A DNA stretch of 64,000 bases from CAVVNP01 sp963800235 (GTDB lineage: Bacteria; Actinomycetota; Acidimicrobiia; Acidimicrobiales; Iamiaceae): positions 1,426,001-1,490,000 of the forward strand of contig CAWDAD010000001.1 in NCBI GenBank assembly GCA_963800235.1. Direction: 5' to 3'. Numbering within the stretch: position 1 is the first letter of the stretch; each line of letters starts with the position of its first letter. The translations under genes and the position numbers were made by a program. This document shows positions 24,806-32,095 of the stretch, one piece after another. The notes below the pieces were generated by a model. It saw only the letters and a program-made list of their open reading frames with translations, was not told where the DNA came from and did not search any database.

Positions 24806-24882
24806 TGGTGGAGGTGATGGGATTCGAACCCACGGCCTCCTCGATGCGACCGAGGCGCTCTAGCCAGCTGAGCTACACCCCC
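24806..24882 (-). tRNA. tRNA-Ala(CGC)
   Basis: The minus-strand sequence folds as a cloverleaf. The acceptor arm GGGGGTG pairs with CACCTCC and contains the G3-U70 pair that identifies alanine tRNAs. The anticodon stem CCTCG/CGAGG closes the loop GTCGCAT, with anticodon CGC. The T arm is GTGGG-TTCGAAT-CCCAT. Discriminator A and CCA are encoded (24806-24809). It reads GCG codons, common in this GC-rich genome. No integrase or duplicated 3' end is seen, so I see no sign that it serves as an attachment site. Confidence 0.93.
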
Positions 24883-25023
24883 GTACGGGAGCGCTCACCC
24901 TAGCCGGGCGGTGGCCGGCGACCCGAGCCGGATCGGCGTCCCAGTCGGCGGGCAGCAGGCTCGGACGCCGCCCTGGGCGCCCGGGCCGGTTTCGGGCGGA
25001 ACTGGGCCGAACGACTCAATTCC

Positions 25024-25048
25024 GGGGACCAATCGGACACTCGGTCCC
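25024..25048. promoter_or_regulatory. GGGACC-N12-GGTCCC inverted repeat upstream of the CAP lipoprotein
   Basis: GGGACC (25025-25030) and GGTCCC (25043-25048) form an inverted repeat about 55 bp before ATG 25104. The same hexamers recur in two palindromes at the end of the nearby NarL-family response-regulator gene, so this is a candidate operator for that regulator. Confidence 0.35.
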
Positions 25049-25103
25049 AAGGCGGGCGAAGCACCGGTCAAGTCCGGGACACCCCTGCGCCGATACCCCG
25101 ATC

Positions 25104-25541
25104 ATGATTCGCAACCGCGCCCCCCGGGCCGTGACGCTGCTGATCGCCGTCGTCGGTGTGGCCTCCCTGCTCGCCGGCTGCATGTCGCCCGACGCCAGCC
25201 AGGCGATGGACCGGATGAACGCCGACCGGGCCGCCAACGGCATGCACCCGCTGATCAACAACGAGATGCTGAACCAGAAGGCCCAGGCCTGGGCCGACCG
25301 GCTGGCCTCGCAGAACACGCTCTACCACTCGAACCTGCCGGACGGGATCAGCGGCTGCTGGCGCTCGCTCGGCGAGAACGTGGGCTACGGCGGCTCGGTC
25401 GCCATCGTCGAGAACGCCTACATGAACAGCCCCGGTCACCGGGCCAACATCTTGAACACCAACTACCAGTACGCCGGCATGGGCGTCGCCTACAACGGCC
25501 CGCTGGTCTTCACGGTGCAGGAGTTCATGCAGGGTTGCTGA
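25104..25541 (+). CDS. CAP/SCP-domain lipoprotein
   Basis: A protein of 145 residues. The N-terminus ends in the lipobox SLLAGC (Cys about 28), so it is exported and lipid-anchored. The CAP fold follows: MDRMNADRAANGMHPL, LYHSNL (first His), CWRSLGENVGYGGSVA (GEN motif with catalytic-type Glu) and NSPGHRANILNTNYQYAGMGVAY (second motif, H-R-x-N-I-L). The four CAP-cavity residues are present. Bacterial CAP proteins are linked to spore coats, virulence or surface binding, but no enzymatic role is established. A very stable hairpin follows 47 nt after the stop. Confidence 0.85.
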   Translation: MIRNRAPRAVTLLIAVVGVASLLAGCMSPDASQAMDRMNADRAANGMHPLINNEMLNQKAQAWADRLASQNTLYHSNLPDGISGCWRSLGENVGYGGSVAIVENAYMNSPGHRANILNTNYQYAGMGVAYNGPLVFTVQEFMQGC

Positions 25542-25588
25542 GCGGGCGGCCTGTCCCTCCCCCACGGGACGCCCGCCAGTACGAGGAT

Positions 25589-25620
25589 CGCCGCCGCCGG
25601 GCCCCGCGCCGGCGGCGGCG
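25589..25620 (+). terminator. Strong GC hairpin terminator
   Basis: A perfect 12-bp stem (25589-25600 with 25609-25620) closes an 8-nt loop, GCCCCGCG. It separates the CAP lipoprotein gene from the histidine kinase promoter. Confidence 0.8.
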
Positions 25621-25671
25621 GTCTCGCGTCCGTGGGCGACACGCCTCGCCCCCCGGCCCGGTTCGCCCTCC

Positions 25672-25677
25672 TAGCCT
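25672..25677 (+). promoter_or_regulatory. -10 box of the histidine kinase, leaderless
   Basis: TAGCCT ends 6 nt before GTG 25684. It lies after the hairpin terminator, so the kinase gene has its own promoter. Confidence 0.5.
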
Positions 25678-25683
25678 CGGACC

Positions 25684-26880
25684 GTGACCGCCGACGGCGT
25701 GGCCGCCTCCCTGGGACCGACCGCCACGGCGATCAGCGAAGCCGTGCTGGCGGCCGCGGCCGAGCGCTCGGTCGAGGGCGTGCTCGACCGCCTCGTCCAC
25801 GCCGCCCGGCGGCTGGGCGGCGCCCGGTACGCGGCCATCGGCGTGCCCGACGACCACGATCCCACCGCCTTCGCCCAGTTCGTGACCGCCGGGATGTCCG
25901 ACGAGCTCATCGAGGAGCTGGGCGACCTGCCCCGCACCCACGGCCTGCTGGGCGCCGCCCTGGTCGACCGCCGCCCGTTCCGCAGCGACGACATCACCCT
26001 CGACCCGCGGTTCCGGGGCTGGTGGCCGGCGGCGCACCCGACCATGCGCTCGTTCCTGGGCGTGCCGATCGTCCGCCAGGACCGCGTCCTCGCCGCGTTC
26101 TACCTCACCGACAAGGAGGGGGCGCCGACCTTCGACGACCACGACCAGCAGATCGTCGAGCTGCTGGCCGCCCACGCCGCGCTGGCCATCGAGCACGCCC
26201 AGCTCCACGAGGCCGCCCGCGAGCGCAGCATCGCCGACGAGCGGGGCCGGCTGGCCCGCGAGCTGCACGACTCGCTGAACCAGCTGCTGTTCGGACTCCG
26301 CCTCGACGCCGACGCCGCCAGGGCGAGCCTGCCCGCCGACCCCGACGCGGCCATCGGGCTGCTGGCCGACATCGGCGACCTGGCCGGGCGGGCCCAGCGC
26401 GAGCTGCGGACCCTGGTGCAGGGCCTGCGCCCACCGGACCTCGACGCCGACGGCCTGGTCGGCACCCTCGCCAAGCGCAGCGAGCTGCTGGCCCGGGCCT
26501 ACGGCGTCGCCGTCGACGTCGTCGCCGACGAGACCGGCCGGCGGGCCGCCGACGAGCTCGACCCCCTCGTGGAGCGGGAGGCCTACCGGGTCGCCCAGGA
26601 GGCCCTGTCGAACGCCCTGCGCCACGCCGCCCCGTCACGGATCACCGTCTCGGTCGCGTCGGTGACCGCCGCCGCCGAGGCCGGACCCGGCCGAGGGGAG
26701 CTGGTGGTGGCGGTGACCGACGACGGCGACGGCTTCGACGTGGCCTCGGCCCGGGGACGGGGTCGGCACCTCGGTCTGGTCACCATGGACGAACGGGCGG
26801 CCGCCATCGGCGGACGCCTCTCGGTCGACTCCGAGCCCGGCCGGGGCACGACGGTCACCCTGGCGGTGCCCCGTGGCTGA
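25684..26880 (+). CDS. NarL-type sensor histidine kinase with one GAF domain (DevS-like)
   Basis: A soluble kinase of 398 residues with no membrane helix. A single GAF domain covers about 25-175 (GGARYAAIGVPDDHD, RSFLGVPIVRQDRVLAAFYLTDK). The HisKA_3 dimerisation helix is ERGRLARELHDSLNQLLFGLRL with phospho-acceptor His 195. The HATPase domain (about 280-395) has the N box EALSNALRHAAPSRI, the G1 box VTDDGDGFD and G2 GLVTMDERAAAIGG. The layout resembles mycobacterial DevS/DosT with one GAF instead of two, so redox or gas sensing is possible but not shown. Its 3' end overlaps the response-regulator gene by 8 bp. Confidence 0.85.
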   Translation: MTADGVAASLGPTATAISEAVLAAAAERSVEGVLDRLVHAARRLGGARYAAIGVPDDHDPTAFAQFVTAGMSDELIEELGDLPRTHGLLGAALVDRRPFRSDDITLDPRFRGWWPAAHPTMRSFLGVPIVRQDRVLAAFYLTDKEGAPTFDDHDQQIVELLAAHAALAIEHAQLHEAARERSIADERGRLARELHDSLNQLLFGLRLDADAARASLPADPDAAIGLLADIGDLAGRAQRELRTLVQGLRPPDLDADGLVGTLAKRSELLARAYGVAVDVVADETGRRAADELDPLVEREAYRVAQEALSNALRHAAPSRITVSVASVTAAAEAGPGRGELVVAVTDDGDGFDVASARGRGRHLGLVTMDERAAAIGGRLSVDSEPGRGTTVTLAVPRG

Positions 26881-27649
26881 GCCGGCTCCGGAGGGCGCGG
26901 CCGACCACCCGGAGGGCGCGGCCGACCATCCCGAGGCCCGCCTCCTCGTGGTCGACGACCAGCCGGTCGTCCGCCGGGGCCTGCTCGCCTACCTGGGCGG
27001 CCGGCCCGGCATCGACGTGGTCGGCGAGGCCGGCACCGGCGAGGAGGCGCTGGCCCTGCTCGACGACCTCACCGGGACCGACCGTCCCGACGTGGTGCTC
27101 ATGGATCTCGCCATGCCGGGCATGGGCGGGGTGGCCGCCACCGCCCACATCGCCGCCGACCACCCGGAGGTCGCCGTCCTGGTCCTCACCAGCCTGACCA
27201 CCGACGACGACGTGCTCGCCGCCGTGCGGGCCGGCGCGTCCGGCTACGTGGTCAAGGACGCGCAGCCGGCCGAGCTGGAGGCGGCCATCCAGGCGGTGGC
27301 CGGCGGCGAGATCTACCTCCACCCCGCCGCCGCGGGGGCGGTCGTCCACGCGGTCACCGCCACCGAGCAGGACGGCGGTCCGCGAGGTGCCGAGCCGGCC
27401 GGCCTCGCCGAGCTCACCGACCGCGAGCGCGAGGTGCTCGGCTGGCTGGCCGAGGGGCTCACCAACGCGGCCCTGGCCGAGCGCCTCTTCATCTCCGAGA
27501 AGACGGTGAAGACCCACGTCAGCAGCATCCTCGCCAAGCTCGGGGTGGCCGACCGCACCCAGGCGGCGCTCCTGGCCGTCCGGGCCGGGATCGGCGCCGA
27601 CCCCGCCCCCGGCCTCGGTCCCGGGACCGAGGCGGAAACCGGTCCCTAG
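26873..27649 (+). CDS. NarL/LuxR-family response regulator (DevR-like)
   Basis: A protein of 258 residues. The receiver domain spans about 22-140, with acidic pair D28/D29, phospho-acceptor D78 (VVLMDLAMPG) and switch residues in VLTSL and VVKD. The C-terminal HTH (TDREREVLGWLAEGLTNAALAERLFISEKTVKTHVSSILAKLGV) is typical NarL. The N-terminus carries an internal duplication (PEGAADH twice; a 21-bp repeat). The GTG at 26873 overlaps the kinase stop, so the pair is coupled and cognate. Two palindromes in its 3' end (27613-27653) may be operators for this protein. Confidence 0.87.
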   Translation: MAEPAPEGAADHPEGAADHPEARLLVVDDQPVVRRGLLAYLGGRPGIDVVGEAGTGEEALALLDDLTGTDRPDVVLMDLAMPGMGGVAATAHIAADHPEVAVLVLTSLTTDDDVLAAVRAGASGYVVKDAQPAELEAAIQAVAGGEIYLHPAAAGAVVHAVTATEQDGGPRGAEPAGLAELTDREREVLGWLAEGLTNAALAERLFISEKTVKTHVSSILAKLGVADRTQAALLAVRAGIGADPAPGLGPGTEAETGP

Positions 27650-27653
27650 ACCG
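27613..27653. promoter_or_regulatory. Two adjacent GGTCCC palindromes upstream of the SDR-queA pair
   Basis: A perfect 20-bp palindrome (27613-27632; core GGTCCC-GGGACC) is followed by CGGTC-CCTA-GACCG (27640-27653), which overlaps the response-regulator stop. The hexamers recall the GGGAC/GTCCC half-sites of DevR boxes. They may be operators for the downstream genes or a hairpin that attenuates transcription. Confidence 0.4.
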
Positions 27654-27720
27654 ATGTGGGCGCCGGAGGCGCGTTCCTACCGTGGCCAGCAGTTCGCCGA
27701 CCACGAAGGGAGCGCCACCG

Positions 27721-28479
27721 ATGAGCGCCGACGAATCCACCGAGCTCACCCGAACGGACGGGCTCACCCATCCCACCTCCGACCCGACGGGCCGGTCGAC
27801 CGGAGCCACCGCCCTGGTCACCGGCGCCTCCCGTGGGCTCGGCCGGGCCCTCACCGCCGGCCTGGTCGACGACGGCTGGCGGGTGCTGGTCGACGGTCGA
27901 GACCCCGTCGCCCTCGCCCACGCCGTCGGCCCCCTCGGGCCGGCGGTCGTCGCCGTCGCCGGCGACGTCGGCGACGAGGACCACCGGCGCCGGCTGGCGG
28001 CGCGAGCCACCGGGCTCGGGGGTCTCGACCTCGTCGTCCACAACGCCGGCGTGCTCGGTCCCAGCCCGCAGCCGGCGCTGGCCGACTACCCGCTCGGCGA
28101 GCTGCGTCGGGTGTTCGACGTCAACGTCCTCGCGCCGATCCGGCTCACCCAGCTGCTGCTGCCGGTGCTGCGGCCGGGCGCGACGGTCGTGGCGGTCACC
28201 TCCGACGCCGCCGTCGAGGCCTACCCCGGCTGGGGCGGCTACGGCGCCGCCAAGGCCGCCGTCGAACAGGCCTTCGCGGTGCTGGCCGAGGAGCGTCCCG
28301 ACCTCCACGTCCACCGCCTCGATCCCGGCGACCTCCGCACGCGGATGCACCAGGAGGCCTTCCCCGGTGAGGACATCTCCGACCGCCCGGAGCCCGAGAC
28401 GGTCGTGCCGGCGGTGCTCGCCCTGCTCCACGACCGGCGACCGAGCGGGCGGTACCAGGTGGCGGGGGTGCCGGCATGA
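27721..28479 (+). CDS. Short-chain dehydrogenase/reductase
   Basis: A 252-residue classical SDR. Motifs: TALVTGASRGLGRAL (TGxxxGxG, about 29-43), VVHNAGVLGP (NAG), VVAVTSDAAVEAYPGWGGYGAAKAAVEQAF (catalytic Ser, Tyr and Lys as YGAAK), and PGDLRTRMHQEAF. The enzyme is NAD(P)-dependent; the substrate is unknown. ATG 27721 has AAGGGAGC upstream, which is better than GTG 27682. Its stop overlaps the queA start as ATGA, so the two are co-translated. Confidence 0.82.
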   Translation: MSADESTELTRTDGLTHPTSDPTGRSTGATALVTGASRGLGRALTAGLVDDGWRVLVDGRDPVALAHAVGPLGPAVVAVAGDVGDEDHRRRLAARATGLGGLDLVVHNAGVLGPSPQPALADYPLGELRRVFDVNVLAPIRLTQLLLPVLRPGATVVAVTSDAAVEAYPGWGGYGAAKAAVEQAFAVLAEERPDLHVHRLDPGDLRTRMHQEAFPGEDISDRPEPETVVPAVLALLHDRRPSGRYQVAGVPA

Positions 28480-29636
28480 GCCCCGCCGCGACCGCGCCCA
28501 CGACCGCCGACCCGACCACCGTCGACCCGACCACCGCCGCGGCGACGGCCTTCTCGCTCGACCGCTTCACCCTCCCCACGGAGCTGGAGGCCACCGCCCC
28601 ACCCGAGCGCGACGGCCGGGCCGCCCACCGCGGCGACGTGGCGCTGCTGACCACCTGGCGGTCGACGGGTCGGCTGGAGCACGGCCGGTTCGCCGACCTG
28701 AGCCGCCACCTCGGCGCCGGCGACCTGCTGGTCGTCAACGACTCGTCCACCGTGGCCGCCGCCCTGCCCGCCCGACCGGTCGGTGAAGCGGAGGCGCTCG
28801 AGCTGCACCTGTCCACCGAGCTGCCCGGAGGAGCCTGGGCGGTCGAGGTCCGCCGGCCGGAGGGCAACCACAGCCAGCCGGTCCTGCGAGCGCTCGGGGG
28901 CGTCGAGCTGGCGCTCCCCGACGGCGGCCGGGCGCGGATCCTGGCCCCCTACCCGACCAGCCCGGCGCCCGGCGGCGGCATCGACCGCCACGGCCGGCGC
29001 ACCAGCCGGCTCTGGTACGCGGAGCTCGACCTGCCAGCCGGGCTGCACCGCTACCTCGACCGGCACGGCCGCCCGATCCGCTACGCCTACGTCGAGGGCG
29101 ACTGGCCGCTCAGCGACTACCAGACGGTCTTCGGCACCCGCCCAGGAAGCGCCGAGATGCCGAGCGCGTCCCGGCCCTTCACCCCCGAGCTGGTCACCCG
29201 GCTGGTCGCCCGGGGCGTCGCCATCGCCCCGCTCACCCTGCACACCGGCGTGTCCTCGCTCGAGGCCCACGAGCCGCCCTACGCCGAGCGCTACCGCGTG
29301 CCGGCGACCACCGCCTCGGCGGTCAACCACGTCCGGGCCGAGGGCGGTCGCGTGATCGCCGGCGGCACCACCGTGGTGCGGGCCCTCGAGACCGTCGCCG
29401 ACGAGGGCGGGACCGCCCACCCCGGCGAAGGCTGGACCGAGCTGGTCATCGAGCCGGCCCGCCCGGTCCGCGTCGTCGACGGGCTGCTCACCGGCTGGCA
29501 CGAGCCGCAGGCGTCACACCTGCACATGCTCGAGGCCATCACCGGCCGGCCCACCCTGGAGCGGGCCTACGCCGCGGCGCTGGCCGACGGGTACCGCTGG
29601 CACGAGTTCGGCGACTCGCACCTCATCCTGCCGTGA
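28476..29636 (+). CDS. queA: S-adenosylmethionine:tRNA ribosyltransferase-isomerase (QueA)
   Basis: A protein of 386 residues, about 30 longer than E. coli QueA because of a Thr/Ala-rich N-terminus. Conserved blocks are LGAGDLLVVNDSSTVAAALPAR, PIRYAYVEGDWPLSDYQTVFG, PSASRPFTPELVTRLVARGV, and a C-terminal block that includes HLHMLEAITGRP. QueA adds the epoxycyclopentanediol moiety from SAM to preQ1 in tRNA anticodon position 34. No other queuosine gene is in the window. Some residues around the substrate pocket are changed relative to canonical QueA (RYAYVEGDWPL), so a related modification is possible. It overlaps the SDR gene by 4 bp. Confidence 0.82.
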   Translation: MSPAATAPTTADPTTVDPTTAAATAFSLDRFTLPTELEATAPPERDGRAAHRGDVALLTTWRSTGRLEHGRFADLSRHLGAGDLLVVNDSSTVAAALPARPVGEAEALELHLSTELPGGAWAVEVRRPEGNHSQPVLRALGGVELALPDGGRARILAPYPTSPAPGGGIDRHGRRTSRLWYAELDLPAGLHRYLDRHGRPIRYAYVEGDWPLSDYQTVFGTRPGSAEMPSASRPFTPELVTRLVARGVAIAPLTLHTGVSSLEAHEPPYAERYRVPATTASAVNHVRAEGGRVIAGGTTVVRALETVADEGGTAHPGEGWTELVIEPARPVRVVDGLLTGWHEPQASHLHMLEAITGRPTLERAYAAALADGYRWHEFGDSHLILP

Positions 29637-29644
29637 TGGCCGGT

Positions 29645-29676
29645 CCGGGTCGGCTCCCCGTCAGGGGTCGGCCCGG
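29645..29676. terminator. Possible bidirectional terminator
   Basis: CCGGG (29645-29649) and CCCGG (29672-29676) enclose an inner CCCC-GTCA-GGGG stem. It lies between the convergent queA and SepX/GlpR-like genes. The helix is interrupted and no U tract follows. Confidence 0.35.
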
Positions 29677-29691
29677 CGGCCGGTCGGCGGA

Positions 29692-30243
29692 TCAGCGAGC
29701 GGCGGTGCGCTCCCAGGCCAGGGCCGGCTCGTAGCCGTAGCCGTAGCCGTAGCCGTCGTAGTCGTAGCCGTCGGCCGTCTCCCACCCCGGGGCGTCCCAG
29801 CCGTAGCCGTCGTGGGCGGTGGCATGGGGGTGCAGGTAGCGGACCTTGGCCTCGCGCTCGAGGGCGACCTTGCGCAGCCGGATCAGGAGCAGCACGTAGC
29901 CGGTCAGCAGCGTGTCGACCAGCAGGTGGAGGTAGATGGCGACGCCGCCGAGCAGGACGGCCAGGAAGAGCGACACGGTGGCGGCGGCGACCAGGAAGAA
30001 GAAGACCTCACGCCGACGGCGGCGGGCCTGCCTGCGGGTGAGGCGGAAGGGCTCGGGCACCGGGGCCAGCGGGCGGTAGGCGCCGGCCCGGCGCGACGAG
30101 CGGTCGAGGGCCGAGAGCACCGACAGCTGCTGGCTGAAGGTGTGGACCGAGTCGACGGGGAGCTCGGTGCGGCGGTTCCACAACCAGTTGCCGAGGTAGG
30201 CGAGCCACCCACCGACCACCAGCACCAGGACCACGACGGTCAC
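29692..30243 (-). CDS. SepX/GlpR-like membrane protein (Glp receptor family)
   Basis: A protein of 183 residues. The N-terminal helix (VVVLVLVVGGWLAYLGNWLW) is followed by NRRTELPVDSVHTFSQQLSVL, the W-L-x-Y...R-R...S-V-x-x-F...L signature I associate with the SepX/GlpR family. A basic linker leads to two adjacent helices (about 80-118: VFFFLVAAATVSLFLAVL and IYLHLLVDTLLTGYVLLLI). In Streptomyces SepX and in Corynebacterium GlpR the protein is a divisome membrane partner; GlpR binds the MoeA-like protein Glp. Here moeA, moaA and moaC lie directly upstream and galU nearby, the same neighbourhood as Rv0993-Rv0996. The C-tail is Tyr/Gly-rich (YGYGYGY), which is unusual. The start is GTG 30243. 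Confidence 0.68.
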   Translation of the reverse strand: MTVVVLVLVVGGWLAYLGNWLWNRRTELPVDSVHTFSQQLSVLSALDRSSRRAGAYRPLAPVPEPFRLTRRQARRRRREVFFFLVAAATVSLFLAVLLGGVAIYLHLLVDTLLTGYVLLLIRLRKVALEREAKVRYLHPHATAHDGYGWDAPGWETADGYDYDGYGYGYGYEPALAWERTAAR

Positions 30244-30561
30244 CTCGAACGCCTGCTTTCAGATGTCGGCGAACGTAACAATCGAGCAACCTCGGGTGGT
30301 GGATGCCGCTTGGCTGCGGTCAGGGCTGACAGGTGGTGGGGACCGGACCGTCGACCGCGGGCGAAGCGCCCTGGCCTGGAGCCGTCCGAGCGCCTGGCGG
30401 CCCCAACTCGAACGTTACAGTTCTACTACGACGCTCACCTCGGCGCCAGCGGCTCCGACCAGGACCGGATCGGGGCGAACCGGTCCCGACCGGCCGGAAC
30501 CGGGCGAGACCGGGCAGAACCGGGCGTGGCGAACCGACGGGGCACCGGGCGGGGCCGGCGC
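30244..30561. other. Intergenic region between moaC and the SepX/GlpR-like gene
   Basis: No gene is supported. The motif CGAACGTAAC (30270-30279) recurs as CGAACGTTAC about 140 bp to the right, both in AT-richer patches, and may belong to promoters or operators for the membrane-protein gene. From about 30493 to 30535 a loose 10-bp repeat of ACCGGGC-type units runs up to the moaC stop. Confidence 0.4.
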
Positions 30562-31068
30562 TCAGACGACCGGGGCGTCGACGCCGTCGAGGTCGGCCCG
30601 GCGGAAGGTGCCCGACCGGCCGCCGGTCTTCTCCCACAGGGCCACGTCGGCGATGGTCATCGACCGATCGACCGACTTGCACATGTCGTAGACGGTGAGG
30701 GCGGCGACCGTGCAGGCGGTGAGCGCCTCCATCTCGACACCGGTGCGGTCGACGGTGTCGACCTGGGCCTCGATCTCGACGAAGTCGTCGTCGATGCGGA
30801 AGTTGACGAGCACCGAGCTGATGAGCAGGGGGTGGCAGAGCGGGATCAGGTCCGGCGCCCGCTTGGCCGCCTGGATGCCCGCCACCCGGGCCACCGAGAG
30901 CACGTCGCCCTTGCCGATGGCGCCCTTGGCCACGAGCGAGGTGGTCTCCGGCTTCATGTAGACCCGGCTGCGCGCCATGGCCCGGCGGTGGGTCGCTTCC
31001 TTGGGCGTGACGTCGACCATGCGGGCCCTGCCCAGCGGGTCGAGGTGGGTGAGGCCGCGGTCGGACAT
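30562..31068 (-). CDS. moaC: Cyclic pyranopterin monophosphate synthase MoaC
   Basis: A protein of 168 residues, the usual MoaC length. Signatures are ARMVDVTPKEATHRRAMARSRV, GDVLSVARVAGIQAAKRAPDLIPLCHPL (catalytic region with His), GVEMEALTACTVAALTVYDMCKSVDR (with catalytic Lys in MCKSVD) and a C-terminal KTGGRSG. It converts the MoaA product to cyclic pyranopterin monophosphate in molybdenum-cofactor synthesis. It has its own -10 box 8 nt upstream of ATG 31068, inside the short gap after moaA. Confidence 0.95.
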   Translation of the reverse strand: MSDRGLTHLDPLGRARMVDVTPKEATHRRAMARSRVYMKPETTSLVAKGAIGKGDVLSVARVAGIQAAKRAPDLIPLCHPLLISSVLVNFRIDDDFVEIEAQVDTVDRTGVEMEALTACTVAALTVYDMCKSVDRSMTIADVALWEKTGGRSGTFRRADLDGVDAPVV

Positions 31069-31076
31069 GTCGGGAA

Positions 31077-31082
31077 AGTCTA
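31077..31082 (-). promoter_or_regulatory. -10 box of moaC, leaderless
   Basis: On the minus strand TAGACT ends 8 nt before the ATG at 31068. The moaA stop is only 14 nt further upstream, so moaC may be transcribed both alone and with moaA. Confidence 0.5.
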
Positions 31083-31095
31083 CGAGAGCGCGGGG

Positions 31096-32082
31096 TCAGC
31101 CACCGATCTGGCTCATGGACCGGGCCGGTCGCACGAAGTGCACCTGCTCGATGCCGTGGCCCGCCCACTTCGAGGCCACCGCCGCCTCGACGAGGGCGGC
31201 CAGCTCGTCGTCGGAGCCGCCGCGCCGCAGCGCCGAGCGCAGGTCGTGCTCGGCGGTGGCGAACAGGCAGTTGCGGAGCTGGCCGTCGGCGGTCAGCCGC
31301 ACCCGGTCGCAGCTGGCACAGAACGGCCGGGTCACGCTGGCGATCACCCCGACCTCGCCGCCGCCGTCCCGGAACGCGTAGCGCTCGGCGGGCTCGGGGC
31401 CTCCCCCACCGACGGCGTCGAGGGGGAACACGGCGTCGATGGCGGCGACGATCTGCTCGGCCGGCACCACCTGGTCGCGCCGCCACCCGTGGTCGCCGTC
31501 GAGCGGCATGAACTCGATGAAGCGCACCGTGACGCCCCGCCGGCGGCCGAAGGTGGCGAAGTCGACCACCTCGTCGTCGTTGATCCCGGCCATGGCGACC
31601 ACGTTGACCTTGACCGGGTCGAGCCCCGCTGCGAGGGCGGCGTCGATGCCGGCCAGCACGTCGGTCAGCTGGTCGCGTCCGGTGAGCTGCCGGAACCGGT
31701 CGGGCCGGAGCGAGTCGAGCGAGATGTTGATCCGGTCGAGGCCGGCGTCGCGCAGAGCGTGGGCTTGGCCGGCCAGGGTCGCGCCGTTGGTGGTGAGGGC
31801 GAGGTCGACGCCGAGGGCGGACAGCTTGCGGACCAGCACCGGCAGGTGGGCCCGCACGGTGGGCTCGCCGCCGGTGAGCCGGATGCTCTCGAAGCCGAAC
31901 CGCTCGACCAGCAGGCCGGCGACCCGCTCGATCTCCTCGAAGGTCAGCAGCGCCTCGCGGGGCTGCCAGACCATGCCCTCCGACGGCATGCAGTACGTGC
32001 AGCGGAAGTTGCACCGGTCGGTGACCGAGATCCGCAGGTCGCGGTGGACCCGCCCGTAGCCGTCGACGAGGGCCTGGGCCAT
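31096..32082 (-). CDS. moaA: GTP 3',8-cyclase MoaA (radical SAM)
   Basis: A protein of 328 residues. The radical-SAM cluster motif is RCNFRCTYC (C24, C28, C31), followed by IRLTGGEPTVRAHL (SAM-binding GGE). The C-terminal cluster, CASCDRVRL with the later Cys of NCLF, binds the second 4Fe-4S that holds GTP. The C-terminus is GG, as MoaA requires. It starts molybdenum-cofactor synthesis from GTP. The start is ATG 32082, 7 nt after a TAGCCT hexamer that overlaps the moeA stop codon. Confidence 0.95.
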   Translation of the reverse strand: MAQALVDGYGRVHRDLRISVTDRCNFRCTYCMPSEGMVWQPREALLTFEEIERVAGLLVERFGFESIRLTGGEPTVRAHLPVLVRKLSALGVDLALTTNGATLAGQAHALRDAGLDRINISLDSLRPDRFRQLTGRDQLTDVLAGIDAALAAGLDPVKVNVVAMAGINDDEVVDFATFGRRRGVTVRFIEFMPLDGDHGWRRDQVVPAEQIVAAIDAVFPLDAVGGGGPEPAERYAFRDGGGEVGVIASVTRPFCASCDRVRLTADGQLRNCLFATAEHDLRSALRRGGSDDELAALVEAAVASKWAGHGIEQVHFVRPARSMSQIGG

Positions 32083-32089
32083 GGCGATC

Positions 32090-32095
32090 AGGCTA
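32090..32095 (-). promoter_or_regulatory. -10 box of moaA, leaderless, overlapping the moeA stop codon
   Basis: On the minus strand TAGCCT includes the TAG stop of moeA and ends 7 nt before ATG 32082. Confidence 0.5.

Noticed and set aside
24806..24882. tRNA-Ala as a phage or island attachment site
   Set aside because: No integrase, no direct repeat of the tRNA 3' end, and flanking genes look like normal chromosome.
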